In this document: one piece after another, positions 9,179 through 18,067 of the stretch
Position numbering within the stretch: the first letter of the stretch is position 1
Layout of the letters: every line of letters starts with the position of its first letter
NCBI RefSeq assembly: GCF_900187455.1
Contig: NZ_FYDX01000004.1
Coordinates: 248,001 to 312,000 of the forward strand
Length of the DNA: 64,000 nt
Origin: Pseudomonas sp. Irchel 3E13
Lineage (GTDB): Bacteria > Pseudomonadota > Gammaproteobacteria > Pseudomonadales > Pseudomonadaceae
Direction: 5' to 3'
Position numbers and translations under genes: made by a program
The notes under the pieces: generated by a model
Seen by the model: only the letters and a program-made list of their open reading frames with translations
The model's database searches: none
Told to the model about the DNA's origin: nothing

Positions 9179-10459
9179 CTAGAACAGCGGCAAGGTGTAG
9201 GCCAGGATCACCCGGTTTTCATCGCGCCGGCCGGTGGCGTCGCCTTGCAACTGGACGTTGCGCCAGCGCAGGGCGAGGTTTTTCAGCGGGCCGTTCTGCA
9301 CCACGTAGGTGATGTCGATGTTGCGCTCCCACTCGCTGCCGTCCTCGCCGGCGACCTTGAAGTTGTCGCCCTTGACGTAGCGGGCGAAGGCGCTCAGGCC
9401 GGGCACGCCGAGGGACGCGAAGTCGAGGTCGTAGCGGGCCTGCCAGGAACGTTCCTGGGCGCGGTCGAAGCGCAGCACCTGGACGGCGTTGGCCACGGCC
9501 GGCAGGTCGGTGTCGTGAATGAAGGGCAAAGCGCTGTCGCCGGCGTTGTACTGGTAGCCAAGGCGGAAGGTCTGCGGGCCGAGGTTGGCGCTGAGCATGC
9601 CCGAGGTCATGCGGCTGTCCAGCTTGCCGGCCTTTTCCGCGCCGGACTCGCCGGTGTCGAGGTAGTTGAGGGTGCCGCCGAGGGTCCAGTCACCGAGCTT
9701 GCGGCTGTGGGTGACGGTGGCCAGGTTCTGCTGGTAGACGTCTTCCAGGCGCCCGCCCCACAGGCCCGCCGACCACTGCGGGGTGATGCGCCAAGTGCCG
9801 CCGAGGTAGTCGAAGCGGTCGCTGAACACACTGTAGTAGTTGCCCACCTGGATATCCCGGGCGCCTGCGAATTCCCGCTGGTTGACCTGGCGCATCTGCC
9901 CGGCGCTGAGGTCGAGGTTATCGATCTCGCGAACATCGAGCATGGCGCCTTCAAAGAACTGTGGCAGCAGCCGCGCGTCGCCGGAGCTGACCAGCGGGAT
10001 TTTCGGGAACAGGCCGCCCACTTTCAGTTCGCTCCTCGAGTACTTGAACTTGATGGCGGCGGTGGCTTCGGAAAACTGATCCACCGAGCGCGGATCGGCG
10101 TTGCGCGGGCCACCGGCGCGGTCATAGGCGCCGGGCAGCAGCGCGGAACCGCTGCGCGATGGCGAAGAATCCAGCTTCAGGCCCAGGCCGGCGTAGACGT
10201 CAACACCGACGCCAATGGTGCCTTCGGTGTAGCCCGATTCGCCCTTGAGGATAAAGCCCTGCGCCCATTCTTCAATCTTGGACTGGGCCGGCGCGGTGGA
10301 GTCGCGCAGGTCGTGGTTGTAGTAGAAGTTGCGCAAGGTCAGGTTGGCCTTGGCGTCGTCGAAGAATGCCGCGTGGGCGCCCAGTGGCGCGAGACCGAGC
10401 AGCAGGCTCAGGGGTTTTGCAGTGCGAGCGAAGCCCGCCCCTTTCGAGGTGTCTTTCAT
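9179..10459 (-). CDS. OprD-family outer-membrane porin
   Basis: Substrate-specific channel for carboxylate-bearing small molecules. It has a signal peptide (about 1-30, cleaved near GAHAAFFDD), then the OprD start FFDDAKANLTLRNFYYN, repeated beta-strand segments (SGSALLPG, WSAGLWGGRLEDVYQQN, LGYQYNAGDSALPF) and a terminal Phe. The 426 aa length is normal for the OccK/OccD group. It follows the aldose epimerase by 48 bp and is probably the outer-membrane entry gate for the sugar acid handled by the upstream genes. The ribosome site before the ATG is weak. Confidence 0.92.
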   Translation of the reverse strand: MKDTSKGAGFARTAKPLSLLLGLAPLGAHAAFFDDAKANLTLRNFYYNHDLRDSTAPAQSKIEEWAQGFILKGESGYTEGTIGVGVDVYAGLGLKLDSSPSRSGSALLPGAYDRAGGPRNADPRSVDQFSEATAAIKFKYSRSELKVGGLFPKIPLVSSGDARLLPQFFEGAMLDVREIDNLDLSAGQMRQVNQREFAGARDIQVGNYYSVFSDRFDYLGGTWRITPQWSAGLWGGRLEDVYQQNLATVTHSRKLGDWTLGGTLNYLDTGESGAEKAGKLDSRMTSGMLSANLGPQTFRLGYQYNAGDSALPFIHDTDLPAVANAVQVLRFDRAQERSWQARYDLDFASLGVPGLSAFARYVKGDNFKVAGEDGSEWERNIDITYVVQNGPLKNLALRWRNVQLQGDATGRRDENRVILAYTLPLF

Positions 10460-10507
10460 TATTTTTGTTCTCGGTTGTGGTGTTGAATCAGGGTTGCGCG
10501 GCAGGTC

Positions 10508-11377
10508 TCAATGGCCTTGCCAGGTAAATGTCAGGGTCGCTTCCAACGACGCGCCAGGTGCCAGTTCGCGGGTGCCGGTTTCAGCCCAACTATCTCGCGG
10601 CTGGTTAAAGGCATCGGCCAGGTGCGACACCGGTTCCAGGCACAGGTACGCGGCACCGCCCGGGGCGAAGGCGACGAAGTGGCTGAGTTCAGGCGAGGCC
10701 TGGATGCTCAGCCGCCCTTGCGGGTAGTTCAGGTCAAGCTGGCCGTCCCAGCGCGACTGGTAATGAGCCCGTGCGCCGCCGTCGGCGGCGGCGATGGTCC
10801 AGGTTTTCAGGGCGTCTTCGAACGCGCCGGTCGCCAGGTATTCATCGTCGATCCGCCATTCGCGGCCCGTCCGCCAGACGGCGCGCATGCCCGCATGGCG
10901 CTGGAAGTACGGGTGCAGGCCAAGCCCGGCGGGCATCGGCGTATCACCGGCGTTGCTCAGGCGCAGCGTGACGGTCAGGCGGTTGCCGTCCAGGGCGAAC
11001 GCCTGCTCGGCACGAAACGCCCAGGGCCAGTGCTCGCCCTGGTAGTCGCAGCGCATCAGCGCCTCTCCGCCCTCGGCGCTCAGCACGTGCCACGCTTGCG
11101 TGTGGCTCACGCCATGCAGGGTGTGCGGCCGCGCCGCCGGGTGCGCCGGCAACCCGTGCTCGACACCGTTGAACGCCAGCCGCGCATTGCGCAGGCGGTT
11201 GGAATACGGCATCAGCGGATAGGCGCCAGCCCGTGGCCAGTCCAGCGGATCGAAGGCGTCGCTGGCGATCGGCAGCAACAGCTCCAGCCCCTCGGCACTC
11301 AACCCGGCGATGCGCCCGCCCCAGGCGGGCAGCAGGCGCAGGTTCCAGATCGAATTGCTCAGTACAACGGCTTGCAT
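10508..11377 (-). CDS. Aldose 1-epimerase family protein
   Basis: Galactose-mutarotase-fold enzyme that would interconvert sugar anomers. The start MQAVVLSNSIW at 11377 is chosen because GGAGG lies just upstream; an in-frame ATG at 11410 lacks one. It shows NRLRNARLAFNGVEHGLPAH, HTLHGVSHTQAW (catalytic His area), GLGLHPYFQRH and the late Glu in CLEPVSHLADAFN. It has 289 aa. It lies in the uronate block, where an epimerase could supply the anomer used by the dehydrogenase (inference). Confidence 0.87.
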   Translation of the reverse strand: MQAVVLSNSIWNLRLLPAWGGRIAGLSAEGLELLLPIASDAFDPLDWPRAGAYPLMPYSNRLRNARLAFNGVEHGLPAHPAARPHTLHGVSHTQAWHVLSAEGGEALMRCDYQGEHWPWAFRAEQAFALDGNRLTVTLRLSNAGDTPMPAGLGLHPYFQRHAGMRAVWRTGREWRIDDEYLATGAFEDALKTWTIAAADGGARAHYQSRWDGQLDLNYPQGRLSIQASPELSHFVAFAPGGAAYLCLEPVSHLADAFNQPRDSWAETGTRELAPGASLEATLTFTWQGH

Positions 11378-11467
11378 GGGACCTCCACTGCCCGAAATCG
11401 GGCATGACAAACCCCTGCCGCCACTGAAGCCAGTGGCGGAGGTTGACGATGGAATGAAGCGTCGCGA

Positions 11468-12559
11468 TCAGGTGCGGCGGAAGCGCTCGATCACTTGCAG
11501 GTCGATCTCCACGCCCAGGCCGGGGCCCTGCGGGATCTGCAACTGGTGGCCGCTGCGCAGCGCCTCGACCGGGTACAGCCAGTCCGCCGGCTCGACGAAC
11601 AGGTACTCGATCTGCGGCACCCACGGCTGCACCGCCGCCAGGTGCAGGGTGGCGATCAGGCCGGGACCGAAATACGGACAGTGCGGCAGCACCACGGCGT
11701 CATGCTGGCGGGCCAGTTCACCGATGCGCAGCGCTTCGGAAATTCCGCCGACCTTGGTCACGCTGGGCTGCACCGAGTCCACCGCGCCGCTGACGATGGC
11801 CTGCTCGAACTGCACCGCGGTGCACCAGTTCTCCCCCGCCGACAGCGGCACGCCCTGCCCGCGCAGGCTGGCCAGGGTGGCGAAGTCTTCGGGCGGGAAG
11901 ATCGGCTCTTCCAGCCAGGCCAGTTTCATCTCGCGCAACGCCGGCAGCCACTCGCGGGTGTCGCTGACGCTCCAGCCGCAGTTGACGTCGGTGGCCATCG
12001 GTACCTCGTCGCCGATAGCGCGGCGGCAGGCGGCGATTTCGTCGAGGGTGACCTCGTGCAACTTGATCTCGCGAAAGCCCATGTCCAGGGCTTTCTCGCA
12101 GATGGCCGGGGCCACTTCGTTGTCGGCGTAGCGCACCAGGCTGGCGTAGGCCGGCACCTGCTCGCGGATCGACTCGCCCAGCAGGCGGTGCAGCGGCACG
12201 CCCTGGCGGCGGGCGCTGAGGTCCCACAAGGCGATGTCGACGCCGGAAATGGCGAACATCGTCACGCCGTAGCGCCCGAACAGGTGCAGGCGCAGTTGCA
12301 GCTCGCGGTTGAACGCCGGGATATCGGTAATCTCGCGGTTCAGCAGCAGCGGCGCGATCAGGCGGTCGATCAGCGCCTTGGTCGCGTCGGCGACAAAGTA
12401 GCCGAACGCCTCGCCCCAGCCGACATTGCCGTGCTCGTCTTCAAGGCGGATCAGCACGTTTTCCAGGCTGTGCCAGGTGGTCGGGGTGATGCCCAGGCCC
12501 TTGCCGCCATCGTGGAAGGGAATCTCGACCACGTGGGTGTCGATGCGGACGATCTTCAT
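11468..12559 (-). CDS. Enolase-superfamily sugar-acid dehydratase (mandelate racemase/muconate lactonizing type)
   Basis: Mg-dependent enzyme that abstracts the proton alpha to a carboxylate; most relatives in such clusters dehydrate aldonic or aldaric acids. The metal ligands are visible as D191 (TDVNCGW), E217 (WLEEPI) and E243 (SAGENW). The catalytic side has K166-x-H168 (EIKLH) and H293 (LPHCP) with D261. It has 363 aa. Its start overlaps the stop of the SDR gene (ATGA), so it is translationally coupled to it. The exact substrate cannot be read; aldarate from the uronate dehydrogenase step is the natural guess. Confidence 0.88.
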   Translation of the reverse strand: MKIVRIDTHVVEIPFHDGGKGLGITPTTWHSLENVLIRLEDEHGNVGWGEAFGYFVADATKALIDRLIAPLLLNREITDIPAFNRELQLRLHLFGRYGVTMFAISGVDIALWDLSARRQGVPLHRLLGESIREQVPAYASLVRYADNEVAPAICEKALDMGFREIKLHEVTLDEIAACRRAIGDEVPMATDVNCGWSVSDTREWLPALREMKLAWLEEPIFPPEDFATLASLRGQGVPLSAGENWCTAVQFEQAIVSGAVDSVQPSVTKVGGISEALRIGELARQHDAVVLPHCPYFGPGLIATLHLAAVQPWVPQIEYLFVEPADWLYPVEALRSGHQLQIPQGPGLGVEIDLQVIERFRRT

Positions 12560-13365
12560 ACGCGCTCCAGCACACTGGTCAGGGCGGCGCCGGCGTAGGC
12601 TCCGCCAACATGGTCACGGCCCGCGCCCGCCGGGGCCATGGCGTCGTAAGGCTGGTAGTCGTCGGCCAGGTGCTCGCCGGCGTTGTCCTGCGGCGCGTAA
12701 CCCAGTTCGCGGGCGCGGCGGTTGTGGAACAGCGGGCTGGGGCTTTCCGAGACGCCGTAGACGATCTCGTTGCGCACCTCGGGATGTTCCAGGCCGATCA
12801 GCAGCAACTGCGCCAGGTCGCGGGCGCTGGTCCACATGCGCAGGCGGCGGGCGTCGGAAACCTTGGCATCGGCATTGCCGATGCGCACGATGAAGGTCGC
12901 CAGGTCGCCGCGCAGGGAGAACGTGGCGCAGGCCGCCTCGCCGAACACCTTGCTCAGGGCGTAGTAGCTGTCCGGGGCGACCGGCATGTCATCGAAATAT
13001 TCGGCCTGGTCGCCGCGGTACTGGCCGAGCACATGGTGGCTGCTGGCGAAGACGAAGCGCTTCACCGCAAAGCGCTGCGCGGCTTCGAGCAGGTAGAGGG
13101 TGGCGTGGTAATTGGGCTCGACGGTGCTCTGGAACGCGATGTCGGTGCCATGGGCGCAGGCCAGGTGGACGATGCCATCGACGCCCTCGACCGCCTGCTG
13201 CACGAAAGCCGGGTCGGTCAGGTCGCCGACCAGCGCGCTTTCGCCGCTGACCAGCCCTTCGACGGGCTTGCGGTCCAGCAGGCGCAGCGTGTAGCGCTGG
13301 CGCAGGAAGGGCCGCAGCGCGGTCCCGACGATACCGGCGGCGCCGGTGACAAGTAGCGTAGGCAT
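12556..13365 (-). CDS. NAD-dependent SDR, uronate-dehydrogenase-like
   Basis: Short-chain dehydrogenase/epimerase fold, 269 aa from the ATG at 13365 (AGGAAT upstream; a longer in-frame extension is rejected). It has the nucleotide-binding motif TGAAGIVG, a Ser in FASSHHVLG, and the catalytic pair in SYYALSK. The C-terminal half (RRLRMWTSARDLAQLLLIG, IVYGVSES, HNRRARELGY) closely follows the pattern of bacterial uronate dehydrogenases, which oxidise galacturonate or glucuronate to the aldarolactone. It is coupled to the dehydratase by a 4-bp overlap. Generic sugar epimerase remains possible. Confidence 0.82.
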   Translation of the reverse strand: MPTLLVTGAAGIVGTALRPFLRQRYTLRLLDRKPVEGLVSGESALVGDLTDPAFVQQAVEGVDGIVHLACAHGTDIAFQSTVEPNYHATLYLLEAAQRFAVKRFVFASSHHVLGQYRGDQAEYFDDMPVAPDSYYALSKVFGEAACATFSLRGDLATFIVRIGNADAKVSDARRLRMWTSARDLAQLLLIGLEHPEVRNEIVYGVSESPSPLFHNRRARELGYAPQDNAGEHLADDYQPYDAMAPAGAGRDHVGGAYAGAALTSVLERV

Positions 13366-13391
13366 GACAGATTCCTGAAGATCATGTTGCC

Positions 13392-13409
13392 GCCGGCTCG
13401 CAAGCCGGC
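13392..13409. other. Intergenic hairpin between MFS and SDR genes
   Basis: GCCGGCT-CGCA-AGCCGGC in the 165-bp gap after the transporter gene, followed in the gap by a second dyad GGCGGTG-ATC-CACCGCC. There is no T tract. It may attenuate read-through between the two gene groups. Confidence 0.4.
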
Positions 13410-13530
13410 CAATTACAGGGTCTGGCGGTGATCCACCGCCGTCCCTGTCACCTTGGCCGGCCCGGGTTGGGGTCGGCCTTGCGCGGCGCACCGCGCTACG
13501 GGTTCCGGCCCGAGGGCCGGTGGTCAAGTA

Positions 13531-14820
13531 TCAGGCCGCGGCGATAACCGCGCCCTGCTTCGCCGGCTTCTGGCCGACAAAGAACGCCACGATCAGCGCA
13601 CCGAGGACGCCCAGCCCGCCGGCCAGGGCAAAGCCGCTGCCGTAGGTGCCGGTGGCCTGGATGATGAAACCGGTGACGGTCGGCGCAACGATACCGGAGA
13701 GGTTGGCCAGGCCGTGCATGAAGCCGCCGGCGGTGCCCACCTGGTGATCGGGCACGGCGTCCTGGATCAGCGACCAGTAGGCCGGCGCGGTGAGCATCAG
13801 GAAGCCGATGGCGACGGTCATCACCGCCACGGTGGCGGTCACGCTCTGCACCTGGCCGGTGAGGCCGATGCACACCGCAGCGATCAGCAGGCAGGTGACC
13901 AGCACCACCTTGCGCGAGAACAGTTGCTTGCCGGTGCGCTTGAACACCCAGTCGATCAGCAGGCCGCCGCAGATGAAACCGACGGTGCCCACCAGCCACG
14001 GCAGCGCGGTGACGATGCTCATGGCTTTCAGGTCGATGCCCTTGGCGTCGATGAGATAGCTGGGGAACCAGGTCATGAAGAAATACAGGATGTAGTTGTA
14101 GCAGAACAGCGAAATACCCGTGACCAGCACCGAACGCTGCAGGATGATCTGCAACACCGGGGTGCGCGGCGCCTGCTCGGCGGTCATCACCGGCGCTTCG
14201 CGGCCTTCGTTGATCTCGGCCAGTTCTTGCGGCGATACCTGCGGATGCTCGTTGGGAGTCGAGGTCGCCAGGCGATACCAGGCAATCGCCCAGAGCACGC
14301 CGATCACCGCGATCACCACAAAGGCCACGCGCCAGCCCAGCCACAGCGCGAGGAAGCCGACGATCGGCCCGGCCAGGGCGCCGCCCAGCGGGCCGCCCGC
14401 CTGGTTGATGCCGATGGCGCGGGCGCGTTCCTTGATCGGGAACCAACTGTTGACGGTCTTGTTGGCGGTGGTGGACACCGGGCCTTCACCGATCCCGAAC
14501 AGCGCCCGGACGATCAGCAGCGACCAGAAGTTGAACGCCAGCGCGGTGGAGCCGCACAGCACCGACCAGAAACTCATCGACCAGGTCAGCACGCGCTTGG
14601 GCCCGAAGCGGTCGGCCAGGTAGCCGCCGACGAAGCAGAACAGCGCATAGCCGAAGAAGAAGCTGCTGAAGATCATGCCTTTCTCGGAAGGCGTGAGGTG
14701 ATATTCCTGGGTAATGAACGGCATGGCGATGGACAGCGCGGCCCGGTCGACATAGTTGATGATCATGGCGATGAACAGCATCGTCAGGATCGTCCAGCGG
14801 TAGTTCTTTTTCTTGTTCAT
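13531..14820 (-). CDS. MFS transporter, anion:cation symporter (sugar-acid) family
   Basis: Inner-membrane symporter of the ACS family that includes GudP, ExuT and DgoT. It has 429 aa and 12 predicted helices; the start is MNKKKNYRWTILTMLFIAMIINYVDRAALS, with the family's DR in helix 1, the loop GGYLADRFGPKR between helices 2 and 3, and GIGEGPVSTTANKTVNSWFP in helix 4. It lies in the uronate/aldarate cluster, so it is probably the uptake step for the hexuronate or hexarate. The gene is 165 bp upstream of the SDR gene and 85 bp downstream of the Dabb gene. Confidence 0.92.
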   Translation of the reverse strand: MNKKKNYRWTILTMLFIAMIINYVDRAALSIAMPFITQEYHLTPSEKGMIFSSFFFGYALFCFVGGYLADRFGPKRVLTWSMSFWSVLCGSTALAFNFWSLLIVRALFGIGEGPVSTTANKTVNSWFPIKERARAIGINQAGGPLGGALAGPIVGFLALWLGWRVAFVVIAVIGVLWAIAWYRLATSTPNEHPQVSPQELAEINEGREAPVMTAEQAPRTPVLQIILQRSVLVTGISLFCYNYILYFFMTWFPSYLIDAKGIDLKAMSIVTALPWLVGTVGFICGGLLIDWVFKRTGKQLFSRKVVLVTCLLIAAVCIGLTGQVQSVTATVAVMTVAIGFLMLTAPAYWSLIQDAVPDHQVGTAGGFMHGLANLSGIVAPTVTGFIIQATGTYGSGFALAGGLGVLGALIVAFFVGQKPAKQGAVIAAA

Positions 14821-14905
14821 GTACGTCTCCGTCCGGCGCCAGTGGCCACCGGATCTTGTTGTTATAGCGCCTGCCCCGAGGCAGCGGAACAGGCGCCTCT
14901 GAGGT

Positions 14906-15199
14906 CTAGACGCTGTAATCCACCGCCACCCACTCGAAGTACTGCTTCAAGTCCGCCACCAGGGCCTGGTGCGCGGGATGTGGCAGGTAACGCTCCACCG
15001 CGGCCGCGTCGTCGAAGCCCGCGTCGAGGATGTAGTCCCAGCAGATCGGACGCTCCAGCTCGTTGGCGGCGACTTTCCAGTCACGGATGAAATCGATCTC
15101 CCCTTCCAGCGTGCGCATGCGCTCGACCAGGCGGGTTTCCAGCTCCGGCTGCGGCGCGACGCCAGCCAGGCGGCGGAACAGCACGACATGTCGCATCAT
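14906..15199 (-). CDS. Dabb (dimeric alpha/beta barrel) domain protein
   Basis: Small stress-responsive A/B-barrel protein, 97 aa. The start at 15199 has GGAGG upstream. It begins MMRHVVLFRRLAG and contains the family pattern of paired His/Phe, DWKVAANELERPICWDYIL and ending YFEWVAVDYSV. Dabb proteins are dimeric and often assist in catabolic operons, sometimes as aldolase or lactonase helpers; its precise job here is unknown. It lies 14 bp after the aldehyde dehydrogenase stop. Confidence 0.85.
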   Translation of the reverse strand: MMRHVVLFRRLAGVAPQPELETRLVERMRTLEGEIDFIRDWKVAANELERPICWDYILDAGFDDAAAVERYLPHPAHQALVADLKQYFEWVAVDYSV

Positions 15200-15213
15200 C
15201 GCCCTGCCCTCCG

Positions 15214-16620
15214 TCAGCCCAGCACCCAGGCCGGCGCGTCCTGCAACGCGACCGGACGCAGGAAGCGCTCCAGCGCGGCATAGCCGACCGAGGTGGTGTG
15301 CGGGGTAGTCGACGACGGCCACGGACCGCCATGCTGCTGCGCATGGCACACCGCAACGCCGGTCGGCACGCCGCCGAACAGTACGCGGCCGGAAATCGCT
15401 TCGGCGGCGCGCAGCAGTTGGCGGTTGTCCTCGCTCGGCGCCTCCGCGCCCCACAGAGTGGTGGTCAGGCTGCCGCCCACCGCCTGCAGCACGTCGATGA
15501 TCTGCGCGGGCGACTGGGCACTGACCACCAGCGCGGCCGGGCCGAACATCTCTTCATGCAGGTGCGGGTTGGCGATGAACGCGACCGCCTCGGTGGCGAA
15601 CAAGCGTGGCGCCGGACCGGCCCCGCCGGCCGCCGGCTCGAACACCGCGCGGGCATGGCTGGCGACCGTGGCCGCGGCGGCTTCGAAGCCCTGTTGCATG
15701 CCCGGCGTGAGCATACGGTGCGTGGCAATCGGCGCAATGGCTGTCGCCAGTTGGGCGACGAAGCGCTCGCTGAGGTCCGAGGCCAGCAGCACGATCAGGC
15801 CCGGGCTGGTGCAGAACTGACCGCAGCCGAGGGTGATCGACGCCGCCAGGGTCTTCGCCAGGCCTTCGCTGTCTTTTTCGAGGGCGGCGGGCAACGCCAC
15901 CAGCGGGTTGATCGAGCCCAGCTCACCGTAGAACGGCACCGGACGCGGGCGGTCATTGGCCGCCTGCCACAGGGCCTTGCCGCCCTGGTACGAACCGGTG
16001 AACGCCACCGCGGCGATCCCCGGATGCTGGACCAGATAATTGCCGCCAGCGCGAGAGGTGCTCTCGATCAGGCTCAGCACGCCTTCCGGCAGGCCCTGTT
16101 GGCGGACCACGGCGGCGGCCAGTTCGAACACCGCGCGGGACAGGTCCGGGTGACCGGAGTGGGCCTTGACCACCACCGGGCAACCGGCGGCCAGCGCCGA
16201 GGCGGTATCGCCGCCGAGCACCGAAAAGGCGAACGGGAAGTTGCTCGCCGAGAACATGGCGACCGGGCCCAGTGCCCGTTGCACCCGCACCAGTGCCGGA
16301 CGCCCGGCCGGCTGCGCGCCGGCAACCGCGGCGCTGACCACCTGGCGGTACGGCACGCCGGCCTCTACTTCGCTGGCGAACCCGCGCAACTGGAACGCCG
16401 TGCGCGCCACTTCGCCATTCAGGCGCGCTTCGCCCAGGCCGCTTTCGCGGTCGGCGATGGCCACCAGTTCAGCCTGCTGGCGTTCCAGGGCATCGGCCAG
16501 CCCACGCAGCAGGCCGGCGCGCACGGCGGCGCTGGATTCGGCCCAGAAACCGGCGGCGGCAACCGCCTTGGCGACGGTCTGGTCGATGATCGCCAGGGAC
16601 GGGTCTTGATGATCGGTCAT
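15214..16620 (-). CDS. 2,5-dioxovalerate (2-oxoglutarate semialdehyde) dehydrogenase
   Basis: NAD(P)-dependent aldehyde dehydrogenase oxidising 2,5-dioxopentanoate to 2-oxoglutarate, the last step of oxidative pentose, hexuronate and aldarate pathways. The start MTDHQDP at 16620 follows AAGGAG. Visible are the substrate Asn loop FSASNFPFAFS, the cofactor loop FTGSYQGGKAL, general base E233 (YGELGSINP) and catalytic C270 (GQFCTSPG). The FSASNFPFA and GQFCTSPG variants are typical of the KGSADH subfamily rather than general ALDHs. It has 468 aa. It is 11 bp after the SnoaL-like gene. Confidence 0.9.
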   Translation of the reverse strand: MTDHQDPSLAIIDQTVAKAVAAAGFWAESSAAVRAGLLRGLADALERQQAELVAIADRESGLGEARLNGEVARTAFQLRGFASEVEAGVPYRQVVSAAVAGAQPAGRPALVRVQRALGPVAMFSASNFPFAFSVLGGDTASALAAGCPVVVKAHSGHPDLSRAVFELAAAVVRQQGLPEGVLSLIESTSRAGGNYLVQHPGIAAVAFTGSYQGGKALWQAANDRPRPVPFYGELGSINPLVALPAALEKDSEGLAKTLAASITLGCGQFCTSPGLIVLLASDLSERFVAQLATAIAPIATHRMLTPGMQQGFEAAAATVASHARAVFEPAAGGAGPAPRLFATEAVAFIANPHLHEEMFGPAALVVSAQSPAQIIDVLQAVGGSLTTTLWGAEAPSEDNRQLLRAAEAISGRVLFGGVPTGVAVCHAQQHGGPWPSSTTPHTTSVGYAALERFLRPVALQDAPAWVLG

Positions 16621-16631
16621 GGCAGGCTCCT

Positions 16632-17078
16632 TCAGCGTGCGTTCGGTTCGAGGTGATAGCCGCGGCCGGTGTAGTCGAAGGCCACCAGCTCGTTGATCGC
16701 CACCTCCTTGTCCGCCGGCGAGGCGTAGTAGGCGCGGATTTCCTTGATCAGGCCGGTGGCTTCGTCGAACACGTACCACTCGTCACCGCGCAGGGCGGTG
16801 CCTTGTTTGCTTTTCCAGTGGGTCCACTCGATCACCGCTTCAAAGCTGTCGTGGCTGACCAGGATCTTCTCGATGGTCCACTGCGAACCGAGGTTCTCCA
16901 CGCACCAGACCCATTTGCGGGCGATGGTGTCGGCGCCGCGCCACGGCACTTCCGGCAGGCCGGCGGGGAAGTAATGCACGGCGTCGGGGGTGAAGCAGGA
17001 CACCAGCTTGTCGTAGTCGGCCTCGTTGCAAGCATCGAAGTAGCGACGGATCAGTTGCGCGTGTTGGTGCTCGGCCAC
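16632..17078 (-). CDS. SnoaL/NTF2-like protein
   Basis: Cone-fold protein of 148 aa starting at GTG (17078) with GAGGG upstream. It starts MAEHQHAQLIRRYFDACNEADYDKLVSCF, then FTPDAVHYFP, GADTIARKW and a C-terminal sheet, a classical polyketide-cyclase/ketosteroid-isomerase-like layout. Such proteins isomerise, dehydrate or bind small polar molecules. It is 3 bp after the RraA-like stop, so strongly coupled; the reaction is unknown. Confidence 0.82.
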   Translation of the reverse strand: MAEHQHAQLIRRYFDACNEADYDKLVSCFTPDAVHYFPAGLPEVPWRGADTIARKWVWCVENLGSQWTIEKILVSHDSFEAVIEWTHWKSKQGTALRGDEWYVFDEATGLIKEIRAYYASPADKEVAINELVAFDYTGRGYHLEPNAR

Positions 17079-17081
17079 GGC

Positions 17082-17891
17082 TCAGCCCTCTTTCTTATCG
17101 ATGATCGACGGGATCGCCGGGCGGCCGCTGGCCACCCAGGCGTGGTAGTCGGAAACCGACGTCGGGCTCGGCGGGTACACGCCCCACAGCGGTTCGCCGG
17201 AGGCGATGCGCATCGCCAGGTAGTGCTCGATGTCGTCCTGCACGGTGCAGACCTCGGCCAGTTCCTCGGCCAGGTGCGCCGGGACCACGGTCAGGCCGTC
17301 GGCGTCGCCGACGATGATGTCGCCGGGGTACACGGCAACACCGGCGCAGCCGATCGGCACTTGCAGGTCGGCAACGTGGTGGTAGGAGATGCGGGTGGTG
17401 GCGGTGATCTCGCGGGCATAGGCCGGCAGGTTCATCGCGGCGATCTCGCTGCCGTCGCGCAATGCGCCGTCGGTGACGATGGCCTTGGCGCCACGGGCCA
17501 GCAGGCGGGTCACCAGGATATTGCCGGCGGAGGCTGCGGCGGGGTCGTTGCGGCTGTCGATCACCAGCACGTCACCCGCTTGCACCTGCTCGACGCCCAC
17601 CCATTGCAGGTTGTCGTCATTGGGCTTGGTGGTCATGGTCTGGTAGGTGTCGATGTCTTCGCGGGCCGGAATGAAGCGCATGGTGAAGGCACGGCCAGCG
17701 AACGGCTTGGTATCGCGGCTCATGGCGCGCAGACCGACCAGCGCCGGCTGGCGGAAGCCGCGCTTGAACAATTGGGTGGTCAGCGAACCGCTGCTGCAAG
17801 CGGCCAGTTTCGCCAGCGTCGCATCGCTGACCTCGACCTTCTTGCCCGAGGCGCTTTCGTGGGCGTCGGAATAGGTGTGGATGACGGACAT
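17082..17891 (-). CDS. RraA-like/HMG-CHA aldolase family protein
   Basis: Member of the RraA/4-hydroxy-4-methyl-2-oxoglutarate aldolase fold, 269 aa from MSVIHTYSDAH (17891). It shows the fold's signature AGDVLVIDSRNDP, GAKAIVTDGALRDGSEIAAMNLPAYAR (substrate/metal loop with R and D) and YPGDIIVGDADGLTVVPA. Members without RNase E context are divalent-metal aldolases or decarboxylases of oxo-acids. It heads the operon with the SnoaL-like, aldehyde dehydrogenase and Dabb genes. No DHDPS-type 5-keto-4-deoxyglucarate dehydratase is present, so this protein may act at that point of the pathway (inference). Confidence 0.85.
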   Translation of the reverse strand: MSVIHTYSDAHESASGKKVEVSDATLAKLAACSSGSLTTQLFKRGFRQPALVGLRAMSRDTKPFAGRAFTMRFIPAREDIDTYQTMTTKPNDDNLQWVGVEQVQAGDVLVIDSRNDPAAASAGNILVTRLLARGAKAIVTDGALRDGSEIAAMNLPAYAREITATTRISYHHVADLQVPIGCAGVAVYPGDIIVGDADGLTVVPAHLAEELAEVCTVQDDIEHYLAMRIASGEPLWGVYPPSPTSVSDYHAWVASGRPAIPSIIDKKEG

Positions 17892-18067
17892 TCTTATAGG
17901 TTCTCCAGGCAGGATTTCATCCGATGGGCGGCCGGCAGAAAATCCCACGATGTGGAACAAAGGCCGGCTTCAAGCCCCGCTGAGGTCGATTCTATGGGGG
18001 AAAAACTGCCCGGAAAGAGGCAGAATCGGCCCCATGACAGCCGCGTTCCAACTGATGGGAATAACCG

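Noticed and set aside
12556..13527. 54-codon N-terminal extension of the SDR gene
   Set aside because: The extension has no homology-like pattern and covers an intergenic hairpin; MPTLLVTGAAG with AGGAAT is the normal start.
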